DNA from: Sphaerisporangium dianthi
GTDB lineage: Bacteria > Actinomycetota > Actinomycetes > Streptosporangiales > Streptosporangiaceae
Assembly: GCF_042654065.1 (NCBI RefSeq)
Contig: NZ_JBHSFP010000025.1
Coordinates: 1 to 64,000, forward strand
Reading direction: 5' to 3'
DNA length: 64,000 nucleotides
Below, piece after piece: positions 45,769 through 54,549 of the stretch; position 1 is the stretch's first letter; each line of letters starts with the position of its first letter. The notes under the pieces are model-generated. The model had not been told where the DNA came from. It worked only from the letters and a program-made list of their open reading frames with translations, and searched no databases. The translations under genes were made by a program, and so were the position numbers.

Positions 45769-46956
45769 AGTGAGCGTCCTGTGCACGCGGTGGTTCTTCC
45801 TCCCGGTCCCGACCTGTTCGGCATGGTTCGCGAGGCGCTCCTCGGCGGCGGGCCCGCGGTGCTGCCGCTGGCCCCCGACCTGCCCGCCCCGGCTCTGGAG
45901 CAGGCCCTCGCGACGCTGCGCCCGACCCATGTGGTGACCGCCGAGGGCGTGCGGCCCCGTGAGGGCGGGGTGCCGGCGGCCGGGGACATCGCGGCGATCA
46001 TCGCGACCAGCGGCTCGACGGGCGCGCCCAAGGGGGTGGAGCTTCCGGCGGCGGCGCTGACGGCCTCGGCCTCGGCCTCGCTGCGGCGCCTGGGCGCCCG
46101 CCCGGGTGAGCGCTGGCTGTGCTGCCTGCCCGTCTCGCACGTGTCGGGGCTGCTGGTGCTGGTGCGCTCGCTGCTGGCCGGCGCCGAGCCGCTGATCCAC
46201 GAGCGGTTCTCGCCCGAGGCCGTGGCCGCCAGCGGCGCCGATCATGTGTCGCTGGTCCCGACCCAGCTCAGGCGCATGCTCGACATCGGCGCCGACCTGT
46301 CGCGGTTCCGCACGATCCTGCTGGGCGGGGCCGCCGCGCCGTCCGGCCTGCTGCAGGAGGCGCGCGGCGCCGGCGCGCGGGTGGTGACGACCTACGGCAT
46401 GAGCGAGACCTGCGGCGGGTGCGTCTACGACGGCGTCCCGCTGGACGGGGTGCGCGTCGAGGCGGGGCCGGACGGCAGGGTGCGCCTGGCGGGGCCGGTG
46501 CTGTTCTCCGGCTACCGCCTGCGCCCCGATCTGACCGCGGCGGCGCTGGAGGGCGGCTGGTATCTCACCTCCGACCTCGGCGCCCTTGAGGGGGGCCGGC
46601 TGCGGGTGCTCGGCCGCGCCGACGATGTGATCAACACCGGGGGGAGCAAGGTGGTGGCGGGCGCCGTGGCCGGCATCCTGGCCGGCCACCCCGGCGTCCG
46701 CGACGCCGTCGTCGTGGGACGGCCGCACCCCGAGTGGGGCGAGGAGGTCGTCGCGGTGGTGGTGGCCGCCGACCCGGCCGCTCCCCCGGTCCTGGGCGAG
46801 TTGCGCGCGCTGGTGAAACAGCGCCTGCCCGGGTACGCGGCGCCGCGCGCGCTGGCGGTGCGGGACCGTCTGCCTCTGCTGCCGAATGGCAAACATGATC
46901 TTGTCGCCATACGACAGGATATTTCCGGGTTTGTTAGCGCAAGGGATCTTTGTTGA
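45766..46956 (+). CDS. menE: o-succinylbenzoate-CoA ligase-like AMP-binding protein
   Basis: A 396-residue adenylate-forming ligase that activates o-succinylbenzoate with CoA. Motifs: the P-loop IIATSGSTGAPKGV, TTYGMSETCGG, YLTSDLGALEGG, LGRADDVINTGGSKV and the C-terminal lysine motif LLPNGKHDLVA. It is shorter than most ligases (about 500 residues) because the N-terminal subdomain is compact, common in actinobacterial MenE. GTG 45766 (VSERPVHAVV) is chosen; the frame before it overlaps the menB promoter. Divergent from menB. Confidence 0.92.
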   Translation: MSERPVHAVVLPPGPDLFGMVREALLGGGPAVLPLAPDLPAPALEQALATLRPTHVVTAEGVRPREGGVPAAGDIAAIIATSGSTGAPKGVELPAAALTASASASLRRLGARPGERWLCCLPVSHVSGLLVLVRSLLAGAEPLIHERFSPEAVAASGADHVSLVPTQLRRMLDIGADLSRFRTILLGGAAAPSGLLQEARGAGARVVTTYGMSETCGGCVYDGVPLDGVRVEAGPDGRVRLAGPVLFSGYRLRPDLTAAALEGGWYLTSDLGALEGGRLRVLGRADDVINTGGSKVVAGAVAGILAGHPGVRDAVVVGRPHPEWGEEVVAVVVAADPAAPPVLGELRALVKQRLPGYAAPRALAVRDRLPLLPNGKHDLVAIRQDISGFVSARDLC

Positions 46957-47039
46957 CCACAATGTCGCTTCGAGAGGGAACCGGAAGCTGCATCCGGCGC
47001 GTCATATCGTCAGCAGTGGATCTAGGAAGGACGCCTTTG

Positions 47040-47384
47040 ATGAACCCAACCCGCAAGATGTGGATCTCCGCCGGAGTGGTGGGAGCGGTCCTCGTCGGGG
47101 GTATATCCGTCGCGGCCGCGGCCGCCGGCGGACGGGTCGATTCCGAAAAGGTCGGCCGGCAGAGCGAGAGCTCCGCGACCTACGCTCCGGGCGAGGCACC
47201 CGGCCAGATCCCTGGACCCGACGTGCCGGCGAACGCCGAGCCCACGAGCGCGCCGTCGGTCTTCGTCGACGACCAGATGAACCGCGACCCCAAGAAGGTC
47301 GCCGAGTACTGGACCGAGAAGCGCATGGAGGAGGCCGAGCCGCTTCCCATCCCGGTGATCACCGGAGAGAAGAAGCCGAAGTAG
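47040..47384 (+). CDS. small exported protein resembling a protease propeptide
   Basis: A 114-residue protein with an N-terminal signal or anchor (TRKMWISAGVVGAVLVGGISVAAAA) and no further domain. Its end, KKVAEYWTEKRMEEAEPLPIP, is like the propeptide end of actinobacterial secreted trypsin-like proteases, where the catalytic domain would follow. Here a stop codon and a terminator come at once. It may be a truncated protease gene or a free-standing protein. ATG 47040 follows GGAAGG; the longer start at 46950 is rejected. Confidence 0.65.
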   Translation: MNPTRKMWISAGVVGAVLVGGISVAAAAAGGRVDSEKVGRQSESSATYAPGEAPGQIPGPDVPANAEPTSAPSVFVDDQMNRDPKKVAEYWTEKRMEEAEPLPIPVITGEKKPK

Positions 47385-47402
47385 GCCGGCAGGACCTTTC
47401 CC

Positions 47403-47434
47403 GGAGGCGGGTCGCCGTAGGGCGGCCCGCCTCC
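47403..47434 (+). terminator. hairpin after propeptide-like gene
   Basis: GGAGGCGGGTCGCC (47403-47416) pairs with GGCGGCCCGCCTCC (47421-47434); one G-U type pair, loop GTAG. Confidence 0.8.
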
Positions 47435-47731
47435 TCGCGTGAGGGGACCGCGCGAAAGGCGAACGACCCGTGTGGGACGGCCGATCGCGGGCAGGGGAGG
47501 CGGGAGCGCCGAGGAGCCGACGAACGGAGGATCCGTGCAGCCCCGACACGCCGCGGCCGAGACGGCCACCCGCGGCGACCTGCGCACTCATCAGGAGACT
47601 CGTCCCGGCGGGCGTGCGGCCGGCGGGAACAAACCGCGCCGCCTGACGTTATTGATACTGGTGCGCCGAACCTCGAACGCCGCGCCATCCCATGACCGAA
47701 ATGACGACTCCGTGACGGAGGAGGTGTGCTC
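47435..47731. promoter_or_regulatory. gene-free region upstream of sigma factor
   Basis: About 300 bp with no frame supported by a ribosome site. The likely promoter lies near 47645-47665, where CTGACGTTATTGATACTGG breaks the GC-rich background. Confidence 0.4.
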
Positions 47732-49186
47732 ATGCCCCGAACTGCCGCGGCGACCTCGCCCTCTCGCGAGGCGGCCCCGACGACGCTCGCTCAGGTCTTG
47801 GACCGAGGGCGAGCGCAAGGTCACCTTTCCCTCGCGGAGCTCCGCGAGGCGTTCTCATCTGCGCAGATCAGTCCGGCCAAGGGTCGTTCGATCTTGCGCG
47901 AGCTCACCGAGGCCGGCGTGAGCCTGGCCGCGGAGAACGAGCCCACACCTGGCGGCCCGGCGCGAAAGACCCGTAAGAGCACCGCTGTGAAGACTACCGC
48001 GAAGAGCGCAATGACACGCACCACGAGCACGACCGCGGACCCGGCGGCCACCGCCGAGGCCTCCGAGGGCACCATCACGACCCGCCGTCGCCACACCGCC
48101 CGCCGCACCGCCCGCACCACCGCGGAGGCGGCGGCCTCCCCCGCCGCACCGGCCGCGCCCGTCCCTGCCCGGCTCCCGGCGGGCCAGGAGGAGACCACCG
48201 ACCCCGAGGACGGCTGGACCGAGCCGGACGAGAACGAGCTGCAGAACGAGCCGCTCGACCTGGACGACCAGTCCTCCGTCATGGGCGACTCGGTGCACAC
48301 CTACCTCAAGTCGATCGGCCGCCGCACCCTGCTGACCGCGGCCGAGGAGGTCGAGCTGGCCAAGCGCATCGAGGCCGGCCTGTACGCCGAGCACAAGCTC
48401 GAGAGCGACGCCTCGCTGACCGGCGCCCGGCGCGAGGACCTCGAGTGGGTCGCCGAGGACGGCAGGCGGGCCAAGGACCACATGCTGGAGGCCAACCTGC
48501 GGCTGGTGGTCTCGGTGGCCAAGAAGTACACCGACCGCGGCATGGCGCTGCTCGACGTGGTCCAGGAGGGCAACCTCGGCCTGATCCGCGCGGTGGAGAA
48601 GTTCGACTACTCCAAGGGCTACAAGTTCTCCACCTACGCCATGTGGTGGATCCGCCAGGCGATCCAGCGGGGCTTCGCCGACTCGGCCCGCACGATCCGG
48701 CTTCCGGTGCACGTGCTCGAGATGCTGTCCAAGCTGTCGCGCATCGAGCGCGACATGCACCAGCGGCTCGGCCGCGAGCCCACCCCCGAGGAGCTGGCGG
48801 TGGAGCTGGACAAGACCCCCGACCAGATCGAGGAGCTGCTGCGCACCAGCCGCCAGCCGATCAGCCTCAACGCCACCATCGGCGAGGACGGTGAGACGAC
48901 CATCGGCGACCTCATCGAGGACGTCGACGCGCCGGAGGCCTCGGAGGTCGTGGACCGGCAGCTGCTGGGCGCCGAACTGCGCGGCGTGCTCGGCAACCTC
49001 ACCCCGCGCGAAGCCAAGATCATGGCGCTGCGCTTCGGCCTGATCGACGGCAAGCCGCACACGCTCGACGAGATCGGCAAGCACCTCGGGCTCACCCGCG
49101 AGCGCATCCGCCAGCTGGAGAAGGAGTCGCTGTCCAAGCTTCGCCACCCCAGCAACACGCGCCCGTTGCTCGACTGGGCCAGCTGA
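47732..49186 (+). CDS. RNA polymerase sigma factor, RpoD/SigA family
   Basis: A 484-residue sigma-70 factor. Region 1.1-like helices (LSLAELREAFSSAQISPAKG) are followed by a Thr/Ala/Arg-rich linker (about 70-165). Regions 1.2-2.4 run from VHTYLKSIGRRTLLTAAEEVELAKRI through ANLRLVVSVAKKYTDRGM, LDVVQEGNLGLIRAVEKFDY and YKFSTYAMWWIRQAIQR. Region 4.2 is LDEIGKHLGLTRERIRQLEKES. The HrdB-like extension favours a principal factor, but the end (LLDWAS) and TYAMWW vary from HrdB, so a close paralogue is possible. ATG 47732 has GGAGGAGG seven bases upstream. Confidence 0.92.
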   Translation: MPRTAAATSPSREAAPTTLAQVLDRGRAQGHLSLAELREAFSSAQISPAKGRSILRELTEAGVSLAAENEPTPGGPARKTRKSTAVKTTAKSAMTRTTSTTADPAATAEASEGTITTRRRHTARRTARTTAEAAASPAAPAAPVPARLPAGQEETTDPEDGWTEPDENELQNEPLDLDDQSSVMGDSVHTYLKSIGRRTLLTAAEEVELAKRIEAGLYAEHKLESDASLTGARREDLEWVAEDGRRAKDHMLEANLRLVVSVAKKYTDRGMALLDVVQEGNLGLIRAVEKFDYSKGYKFSTYAMWWIRQAIQRGFADSARTIRLPVHVLEMLSKLSRIERDMHQRLGREPTPEELAVELDKTPDQIEELLRTSRQPISLNATIGEDGETTIGDLIEDVDAPEASEVVDRQLLGAELRGVLGNLTPREAKIMALRFGLIDGKPHTLDEIGKHLGLTRERIRQLEKESLSKLRHPSNTRPLLDWAS

Positions 49187-49224
49187 CAGCCGGTCCGGGC
49201 CGCCGCCCGGCCCGGACCGGCTGT
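49186..49224 (+). terminator. 15-bp perfect-stem terminator after sigma gene
   Basis: ACAGCCGGTCCGGGC (49186-49200) pairs fully with GCCCGGACCGGCTGT (49210-49224) across a 9-nt loop; it starts at the last base of the stop codon. Confidence 0.85.
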
Positions 49225-49232
49225 ATGCGCGC

Positions 49233-49262
49233 ACGGCCTCCGCCCACCTGGGCGGAGGCCGT
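49233..49262. terminator. second hairpin between convergent genes
   Basis: ACGGCCTCCGCCC (49233-49245) pairs perfectly with GGGCGGAGGCCGT (49250-49262), loop ACCT. With the first hairpin it forms a double, probably bidirectional terminator for the sigma gene and the opposing gene. Confidence 0.8.
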
Positions 49263-49319
49263 CGTCGTTCACGGGAGCCATCTCGGGGATCGCCCCCCGC
49301 GGGGCCCCTGGTCAGCCGG

Positions 49320-49718
49320 TCAGCGCGCGGCGGCGAAGGGGCGCGGCACGCGGGCGATGCCGGTCAGCCGGTGCTCCTCGCGCAGGGTGCGCAGCCGGTC
49401 GACCTCGGCGGTCCACTCGGCCCCCTCGGGGGTCGCGACGCCCTTGCGCCGGCGGATGCGGTCGTCGTACGCCTTGACGCCCAGGATCGCCCGCTGGGCG
49501 GCCTCGGCGGCGCGCAGCGCGTCGGTCAGCGCACGGTCGTAGGCGAGCCCGGCCGCCCGCAGCTCCACGGCGCCGGCCCCGGCGGCCTGGACGCGGCGCA
49601 GCTCGTGCTCGGCCTCACGCGCCCTGCCGAGCAACGTGGAGAAGCTCTTTCCGACCTCCTGGTCGGCGTGGTGCCTGACCTCCGCCTCCCGGCTCACGCT
49701 CGGACGGAAAAACGCCAT
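49320..49718 (-). CDS. hypothetical helical protein
   Basis: A 132-residue protein predicted almost entirely helical (VRHHADQEVGKSFSTLLGRAREAEHELRRVQ, in part coiled-coil-like), with no membrane segment or cysteine. ATG 49718 (MAFFRPSVSREAE) follows GAGAGGGC. I do not recognise a family. It converges on the sigma-factor gene and is 160 bp from the divergent TetR gene. Confidence 0.7.
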   Translation of the reverse strand: MAFFRPSVSREAEVRHHADQEVGKSFSTLLGRAREAEHELRRVQAAGAGAVELRAAGLAYDRALTDALRAAEAAQRAILGVKAYDDRIRRRKGVATPEGAEWTAEVDRLRTLREEHRLTGIARVPRPFAAAR

Positions 49719-49845
49719 CGCCTGCCCTCTCTCAGCACATCGCCGGGTGTTCCGGCGTTCCTCGCTCGCCATAGCGTACGCCGCCCGCGGCACCGCCTCA
49801 CCCCCGGTGGGCCAAGGGAGGGCGAGCGGCACGGCGCGGCGCCCT

Positions 49846-49856
49846 TTACAAAGTAA
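49846..49856. promoter_or_regulatory. candidate TetR operator
   Basis: TTAC-AAA-GTAA lies 24 bp before the chosen TetR start (49881) and 7 bp before its first possible start, in an otherwise GC-rich context. It is a short palindrome, so only tentative. Confidence 0.35.
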
Positions 49857-49880
49857 GCCATCGTGAGGATCATGCCTGGT

Positions 49881-50495
49881 ATGCCAGCCAAGCGACCCGC
49901 GGTCCCCCTGTCCCATGAGCGCATCATCGAGGCCGCCCTGCACATCGCCGACGGCCAGGGCCTGCGCCGGCTCACCATGCGCCGGCTCGGCGACGCCCTG
50001 CAGGTGGAGGCGATGGCGATCTACCACCACCTCCCCCGCGGCAAGGAGGCCCTCATGGACGCGCTCGCCGAGCACGTCACCGCCGTCACCGTCGAGCCAT
50101 CCGACGGCGGCTGGCAGGAGATCGCCAGGGCCTGGGCCCACGCGGGCCGCTCCGCGCTGCTGGAGCACCCAGGAGTGCTCGCCCTCGCCCTCACCAAGCC
50201 GCCCCAGGGCGGCGCGCTCATGGCGATCCGGGAACAGGCCGAGCAGCTGGCCGCCTCCGGCCTCGGCGACGCCGCCCGGGCGGCCCAGGCGGTGCGGACG
50301 CTGCGCGCGTACGTCATGGGGAGCGTGGCCGTGGAGATCCAGCGGTCGGGCTGGGCCGCTCCCACGGGCGGCGACGAGGACGAGCAGGCCCTCCTGCCGG
50401 CACTCGCGAGCGGTGGCGCGGAGCCCCCGGAGGAGGCCGCGGCCGCTTTCGAGCGCGGCCTGGAAGCCCTGCTGAGAGGCCTGTCCCGCACGTAA
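49881..50495 (+). CDS. TetR-family regulator, TetR_C_1 type
   Basis: A 204-residue repressor. The helix-turn-helix spans IIEAALHIADGQGLRRLTMRRLGDAL then VEAMAIYHHLPRGKEALMDAL. The C-terminal ligand domain resembles tetracycline-repressor type (ARAWAHAGRSALLEHPGVLALAL). Ligand unknown. ATG 49881 (MPAKRPAVP) is chosen because GAGGAT lies ten bases upstream; ATG 49872 and GTG 49863 are alternatives. No transporter gene lies beside it. Confidence 0.88.
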   Translation: MPAKRPAVPLSHERIIEAALHIADGQGLRRLTMRRLGDALQVEAMAIYHHLPRGKEALMDALAEHVTAVTVEPSDGGWQEIARAWAHAGRSALLEHPGVLALALTKPPQGGALMAIREQAEQLAASGLGDAARAAQAVRTLRAYVMGSVAVEIQRSGWAAPTGGDEDEQALLPALASGGAEPPEEAAAAFERGLEALLRGLSRT

Positions 50496-50683
50496 CCGTT
50501 CGTTTATCCGTTCGGCGGCGAGTCGTGCCTGGACCGTTATCTTCGGTGGGGCAGGCTTGTGTCGCAGGTCACACCCTCGAACGAGCCCCGCGGGGCCCCC
50601 GCGGACCCCCTAATCGAAGGTTCCAAACCGTCCCAATGGGCTATGTCGTATGCGTGTGACCCGCAGCACACTTACTCTGTAGG

Positions 50684-50701
50684 TGTGTGTTAGCGCACAC
50701 A
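50684..50701. promoter_or_regulatory. inverted repeat in DUF5999 promoter region
   Basis: TGTGTG-TTAGCG-CACACA has perfect 6-bp arms. It lies 122 bp before the DUF5999 gene, in the 330-bp gap after the TetR gene, which otherwise shows no gene. The nearby CTTACTCTGTAGG could hold a -10. Confidence 0.45.
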
Positions 50702-50822
50702 TCAACCACAGAGCGCTCGTCCCCGTGCGGCGGGGAATGGGGGAATCGGCGCGGGGCATGCGGTGCCTGGCGATGACGCCCCCGCGAGCCCCAGACCGAG
50801 AGAGAAAACCGGAGGCACGCCA

Positions 50823-51023
50823 ATGTGCCCGCATGAGCCGTCCTGTCCGACCACCAACGCGCCGGACCGCGAAGCCGCCCGCACGATCGCGGCGCACCCC
50901 GAGCAGGGGTGGAGCCTGCTGTGCAACGGCATCGTGCTCTTCGAGGACACCGGGGAGCTCCTGCCCAACGGCGCCATCATCGCTCCGCACCGGCCCACCG
51001 ACCTGGCCATCAGCGCAGCCTGA
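50823..51023 (+). CDS. DUF5999 small protein
   Basis: A 66-residue actinobacterial protein of the DUF5999 type: MCPHEPSCPTTNAPDREAAR, HPEQGWSLLCNGIVLFEDTG, ELLPNGAIIAPHRP. The CPHxPxCP start with conserved Cys suggests metal binding. Function unknown. ATG 50823 follows GGAGG. It ends 3 bp from the end of the convergent hydrolase gene. Confidence 0.9.
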   Translation: MCPHEPSCPTTNAPDREAARTIAAHPEQGWSLLCNGIVLFEDTGELLPNGAIIAPHRPTDLAISAA

Positions 51024-51026
51024 GCG

Positions 51027-51629
51027 TCACGAGAAGCGGGGGCCGAGCCACTGCGCGACGACCTCGCCCACGCGGGCGGGGTCTCGGTTGAGGTCATGTC
51101 CCTCACCCGCGAGCACCACCAGGCGTGCAGCGTCCGCCTGATCGGGGATTCCGAAGCGGTCACGGTCACCGCTGACCACCAGCACGTCCACGCCTGCCCC
51201 GCGCAGCTCCTCCACGCGCGAGCGTCCGGGCTTCCCCGGCGGATGCAGCGGGAAGGCCAGCGCCACCACCGCGGCGGCGCCGACCGCGCGAGCCGTCCGG
51301 CAGGTCACCCTGGCTCCGTTGCTCCGGCCGCCCTGCACCAGGGCCAGGCCGGGAAACCGTTCCCTGAGCGAGGCCACCAGCGACGTCCACGCCTCGTCCT
51401 GCCTGGCCGGCGACCCCGGCGCCCGGCCGCCCGCGACCCTGAACGGCTGCAGCACCCGCGCCACCGTGCCGCCGGCCGCCACCACCGCGTCCCGCACCGA
51501 CAGCAGGTCGGGCGACTCCACGCCGCCCGCCGACCCGTGGGTGAGGACGAACAGGAACCTCGGCGCGACCGCCTCGTCGACCTCCACGATCGCCGCCCCC
51601 CGCGGCGTCATGATCTGCATGGCCGACAC
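51027..51629 (-). CDS. alpha/beta hydrolase, KANL3/Tex30-like
   Basis: A 200-residue small alpha/beta hydrolase. FLFVLTHGSAGGVESPDL is the oxyanion region; the nucleophile elbow is GGRSNGARVTCRTA; acid and His are in VSGDRDRFG and AGEGHDLNR. Substrate unknown. The GTG at 51629 follows GGAG closely; ATG 51620 is an alternative. Tail-to-tail with DUF5999 with almost no spacer. Confidence 0.85.
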   Translation of the reverse strand: MSAMQIMTPRGAAIVEVDEAVAPRFLFVLTHGSAGGVESPDLLSVRDAVVAAGGTVARVLQPFRVAGGRAPGSPARQDEAWTSLVASLRERFPGLALVQGGRSNGARVTCRTARAVGAAAVVALAFPLHPPGKPGRSRVEELRGAGVDVLVVSGDRDRFGIPDQADAARLVVLAGEGHDLNRDPARVGEVVAQWLGPRFS

Positions 51630-51700
51630 GGTACTCCGGAAGCATCCTTTTACTCCTCACGGGGGATGCCACAGGCCCCGGCCTGTGCGAGATTTGAGAT

Positions 51701-52087
51701 GTGCCGGACAATTCACTTCCGCGCGACGAACTGCGCGCCACCGTCGAAGCCCGCCGGGATCTCGGTCCCGACTACGAGCAGGCACTGATCGAGTCGTTCC
51801 TGGAGAAGATCGACTCCGCGATCGACTCCCGCGTGCGCGCCGAGGTCGCCGCGCAGAACGGCCACCACCTCCCGCCGGGCCGGCCCGGGCCCTACGGGGC
51901 GCCGCCCCCCGCCCCGGGCAAGGCGAAGGGGGACGCCACGATCCCGATCGCGCTCGGATCCCTCGGCATCGGCATCCCGCTCACCGCCATCGCCGCCGGG
52001 GAGGCCGGGGCCGCCGGGCTGTTCCTCGCCTGGACCGGCATCATCCTGGTCAACGTCGCCGCCGCGTTCGGCCGCAGGCGCCACTAG
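51701..52087 (+). CDS. small membrane protein, actinobacterial
   Basis: A 128-residue protein with a charged helical N-terminus (RATVEARRDLGPDYEQALIESFLEKIDSAID, in part), a Pro-rich linker and two C-terminal membrane segments (IPIALGSLGIGIPLTAIAAG; LFLAWTGIILVNVAAAF). Such proteins are common in actinobacteria; function unknown. GTG 51701 lacks a good ribosome site, so the mRNA might be leaderless. Confidence 0.75.
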   Translation: MPDNSLPRDELRATVEARRDLGPDYEQALIESFLEKIDSAIDSRVRAEVAAQNGHHLPPGRPGPYGAPPPAPGKAKGDATIPIALGSLGIGIPLTAIAAGEAGAAGLFLAWTGIILVNVAAAFGRRRH

Positions 52088-52273
52088 CCTCCGCGCACCC
52101 GCCGCCGCGTCCGCCACGCACCCGCCGTCCAGCGGCCGGCGGAGCGGGGCGTGCCAGGTGTATCGACCACGAGCGTTGTCGACAACGGACAAGCGCGGGC
52201 GAGTCTCTCCGGTTCACTGCGATCGGCGCGACCCATGGCCGATGCCGGCGCCCGTCGTCAGTGGCGGCGGCCC

Positions 52274-53176
52274 TCAGGCGGTCGTGCTCCGCATCTGGGG
52301 CTCTGCTCGTGTGCGCCGGGTGGCTGCGATCGCGCATGCGACGCGTACGAGGGCGGCGACGGCCGGTGAGCGGGCGTCCTGGGGCCACGCGATGGCCAGT
52401 GTGCAGTCCGGCAGGTCGCTGACCGGCCGGTAGGCGACCCCAGGGCGCGGGTTGCGCCGGGCGACCGAGGCAGGTGCGAAGAACACGATGCCGCCCGTTT
52501 CGACGAGGTTGAAGATCTCCGACAAGTTGGAGGCCGGCCTTGTCGCCCCGGGCCGGCGCGGCGCGGCGCGGCCGGCGTCGGCCGGCGCACCGCTGGGGAG
52601 GTTCCGGCCGGCCAGGTCCGCCAGGCACAGCCGGGTCCTGGCGGCCAGCGGGTCGGTGGCGGCCATGGCGACCAGGACAGGCTCGGTGATCAGCGGCTCG
52701 CTGTCCAGCCCGCGGTCGTCCATGGGGCAGAGCACGAGTGCCACGTCGGCCAGGCCATCGCGCAGTGCCCTGGGCTGATCGCCGAACCCTCCGAGGATCA
52801 GTTCGGTGGGCAGGGCGGCGGGGTCGGCGCTGTAGGCGTCCAGGATCTGCGGCAGCAGGCCACCGTCGATGTCGGCCTTGAGTGCGATGCGCAGCCGGGG
52901 CGAGGTGCTGCCTGCGTGCCGGGCACGGTGAGCGGCGGCGGTGATCGCCTCCAGGGCGGTTCTGGCGTCGCGCAGCAGGACCTCTCCGGCGCCGGTGAGC
53001 TTCACCTGCCGGGTGGTCCGCTCGAACAGCGTCACACCGAGCTGCCGTTCCAGGTCCCTGATCGTGCGGGACAGCGGGGGCTGCGCCATGCCCAGCCGGG
53101 CGGCGGCGCGCCCGAAGTGCAGTTCCTCCGCGACCGCGACGAAGTAGCGGAGCTGCCGCACCTCCAGGTCATTCAT
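52274..53176 (-). CDS. LysR-family transcriptional regulator
   Basis: A 300-residue LysR regulator. The N-terminal helix-turn-helix is complete: LRYFVAVAEELHFGRAAARLGMAQPPLSRTIRDLERQLG, here FGRAAARLGMAQPPLSR. The effector-binding domain follows (LRIALKADIDGGLLPQIL). It is divergent from the NmrA-like gene over 123 bp, where GGTATCAATCGCGACC may hold a binding site; it probably controls that gene. Confidence 0.92.
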   Translation of the reverse strand: MNDLEVRQLRYFVAVAEELHFGRAAARLGMAQPPLSRTIRDLERQLGVTLFERTTRQVKLTGAGEVLLRDARTALEAITAAAHRARHAGSTSPRLRIALKADIDGGLLPQILDAYSADPAALPTELILGGFGDQPRALRDGLADVALVLCPMDDRGLDSEPLITEPVLVAMAATDPLAARTRLCLADLAGRNLPSGAPADAGRAAPRRPGATRPASNLSEIFNLVETGGIVFFAPASVARRNPRPGVAYRPVSDLPDCTLAIAWPQDARSPAVAALVRVACAIAATRRTRAEPQMRSTTA

Positions 53177-53299
53177 ATCCCCAGGGTATCAATCGCGACC
53201 AAGTTGGTCCTTCACCTGCGACGTCGCTCCAGGTTCACTCGAAGGCGACCGCCCGGCGCCCCTGGGGTTCGCCGTCGACCGCCACGCTTGGAGACACTC

Positions 53300-54193
53300 A
53301 TGATCGTCGTTACCACGCCGACCGGTGACATCGGCCGACAGATTTTGGACCGCGTTCTGGCCAGCGGTGAGCCGGTCCGGGTGATCGTCCGCGACCCCTC
53401 CCGCCTCCCGGAGCGCGTGCGCGCGCGGGTTGAGGTGGTGGAGGGCTCCCACGCCGACGCGGACACGATCGCGAAGGCGCTGGAGGGCGCCGACCGGCTG
53501 TTCTGGCTCGTGCCCCCGGCCGGTTTCCGTGACGCCGGCCCCGCCAGGCGCTACTACCTGGACTTCGCCCGGGCCGCAGCCCAGGAGGCCGCGAGCGGGG
53601 GCGTACGGATGGTGCACGTCACCTCCCTGGGCCACGGCCACCAGGACGAGGCCGGACTCCTGTCGGCCGCGCTCGACATGGACGAGCTGATCGCGAGCAC
53701 CGGCGTGCGGTACCGGGCCCTGGCACTGCCGTTCTTTATGGAGAACCTGCTCCGTCAGATCCGGCCGATCACAGAGCAGGGGGTGTTCTCCATGGCGAAC
53801 ACCGCGGACCGGCCGCTGCCGACCGTCGCCACCCGGGACGTGGCCGCCACGGCGGCGGCGCTCCTGCTGGACACCTCCTGGAGCGGGCAGGCCCGCGTTC
53901 CACTGGTCGGCCCAGACAGCCTGACCCCCGACGCCATGGCCGAGATCATCTCCGAGACCCTGGGCCGCACGGTGCGCTACCAGCAGGTCCCGCTCACGGA
54001 CTTCCAGGCCCGCATGGTGCGGCACGGCGCGAGCCCGGCGCTGGCCCAGGACATGGCCGACATGGTCAACGCGCAGAACAGCGGAATCTACGACGCCGAG
54101 CCCCGCGACCCGGCCTCCGCCACCGCCACCGGTTTCCGCCAGTGGTGCCAGGACATCTTGAAGCCGGCCGTCCCGCTTCGAGCAAGGCGGTAA
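53300..54193 (+). CDS. NmrA-like NAD(P)-binding protein
   Basis: A 297-residue atypical short-chain dehydrogenase of the NmrA/QOR2-like type. Rossmann start MIVVTTPTGDIGRQILDRVL (GxxGxxG shortened to TPTGDIG), then VRVIVRDPSRLPE and ADRLFWLVPPAG. The catalytic Tyr/Lys pair of classical SDRs is missing, so it may sense redox state or reduce quinones. ATG 53300 follows TTGGAGAC; the long upstream extension is false. Confidence 0.88.
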   Translation: MIVVTTPTGDIGRQILDRVLASGEPVRVIVRDPSRLPERVRARVEVVEGSHADADTIAKALEGADRLFWLVPPAGFRDAGPARRYYLDFARAAAQEAASGGVRMVHVTSLGHGHQDEAGLLSAALDMDELIASTGVRYRALALPFFMENLLRQIRPITEQGVFSMANTADRPLPTVATRDVAATAAALLLDTSWSGQARVPLVGPDSLTPDAMAEIISETLGRTVRYQQVPLTDFQARMVRHGASPALAQDMADMVNAQNSGIYDAEPRDPASATATGFRQWCQDILKPAVPLRARR

Positions 54194-54288
54194 GGGCGGG
54201 CGACAAGCGTGAGCGTATCTACCAGGGCGCCGTCGACGTCGTCTCGATCAGGATCTGGCTCCGTGATCCCCTCACGTGATCCACCGGC

Positions 54289-54462
54289 TCACCGGCTGGG
54301 CGACCATGAGCCTTCCCGCCGCTCGGCGGCGGCGGGGACCAGCCCGCAGGGGTCAGGATGGATCTTGCGGGAGAAGTCCATGAGTTCGACTCTGTGCGGA
54401 CGCAACCGGATCAGCACGAAGTCGTTCCCGGCCGGGCCGTCCGGGAAGAAGGACACCGGTCA
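54289..54462 (-). pseudogene. remnant of pyridoxamine-phosphate-oxidase-like protein
   Basis: Minus-strand translation gives a coherent C-terminal fragment: VSFFPDGPAGNDFVLIRLRP, HRVELMDFSRKIHPDP, CGLVPAAAERREG, ending in a stop at 54289. It resembles the C-terminal part of flavin-binding PNPOx-like (general stress) proteins. Upstream the frame is closed by a stop and no N-terminal domain is found. It is therefore a decayed gene fragment. The surrounding 54194-54549 shows no other gene. Confidence 0.45.
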
Positions 54463-54549
54463 CCACTCCCCCCGCCCTGAAGATCACCACACTCCAGACC
54501 ATACTTCACGGAACCGACCTGCTGGATATGGGCGAACGCGGGACACGCC

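Noticed and set aside
47439..47921. 160-residue frame entering the sigma gene
   Set aside because: Extremely Arg-rich, no ribosome site, and it overlaps the well-supported sigma-factor start.
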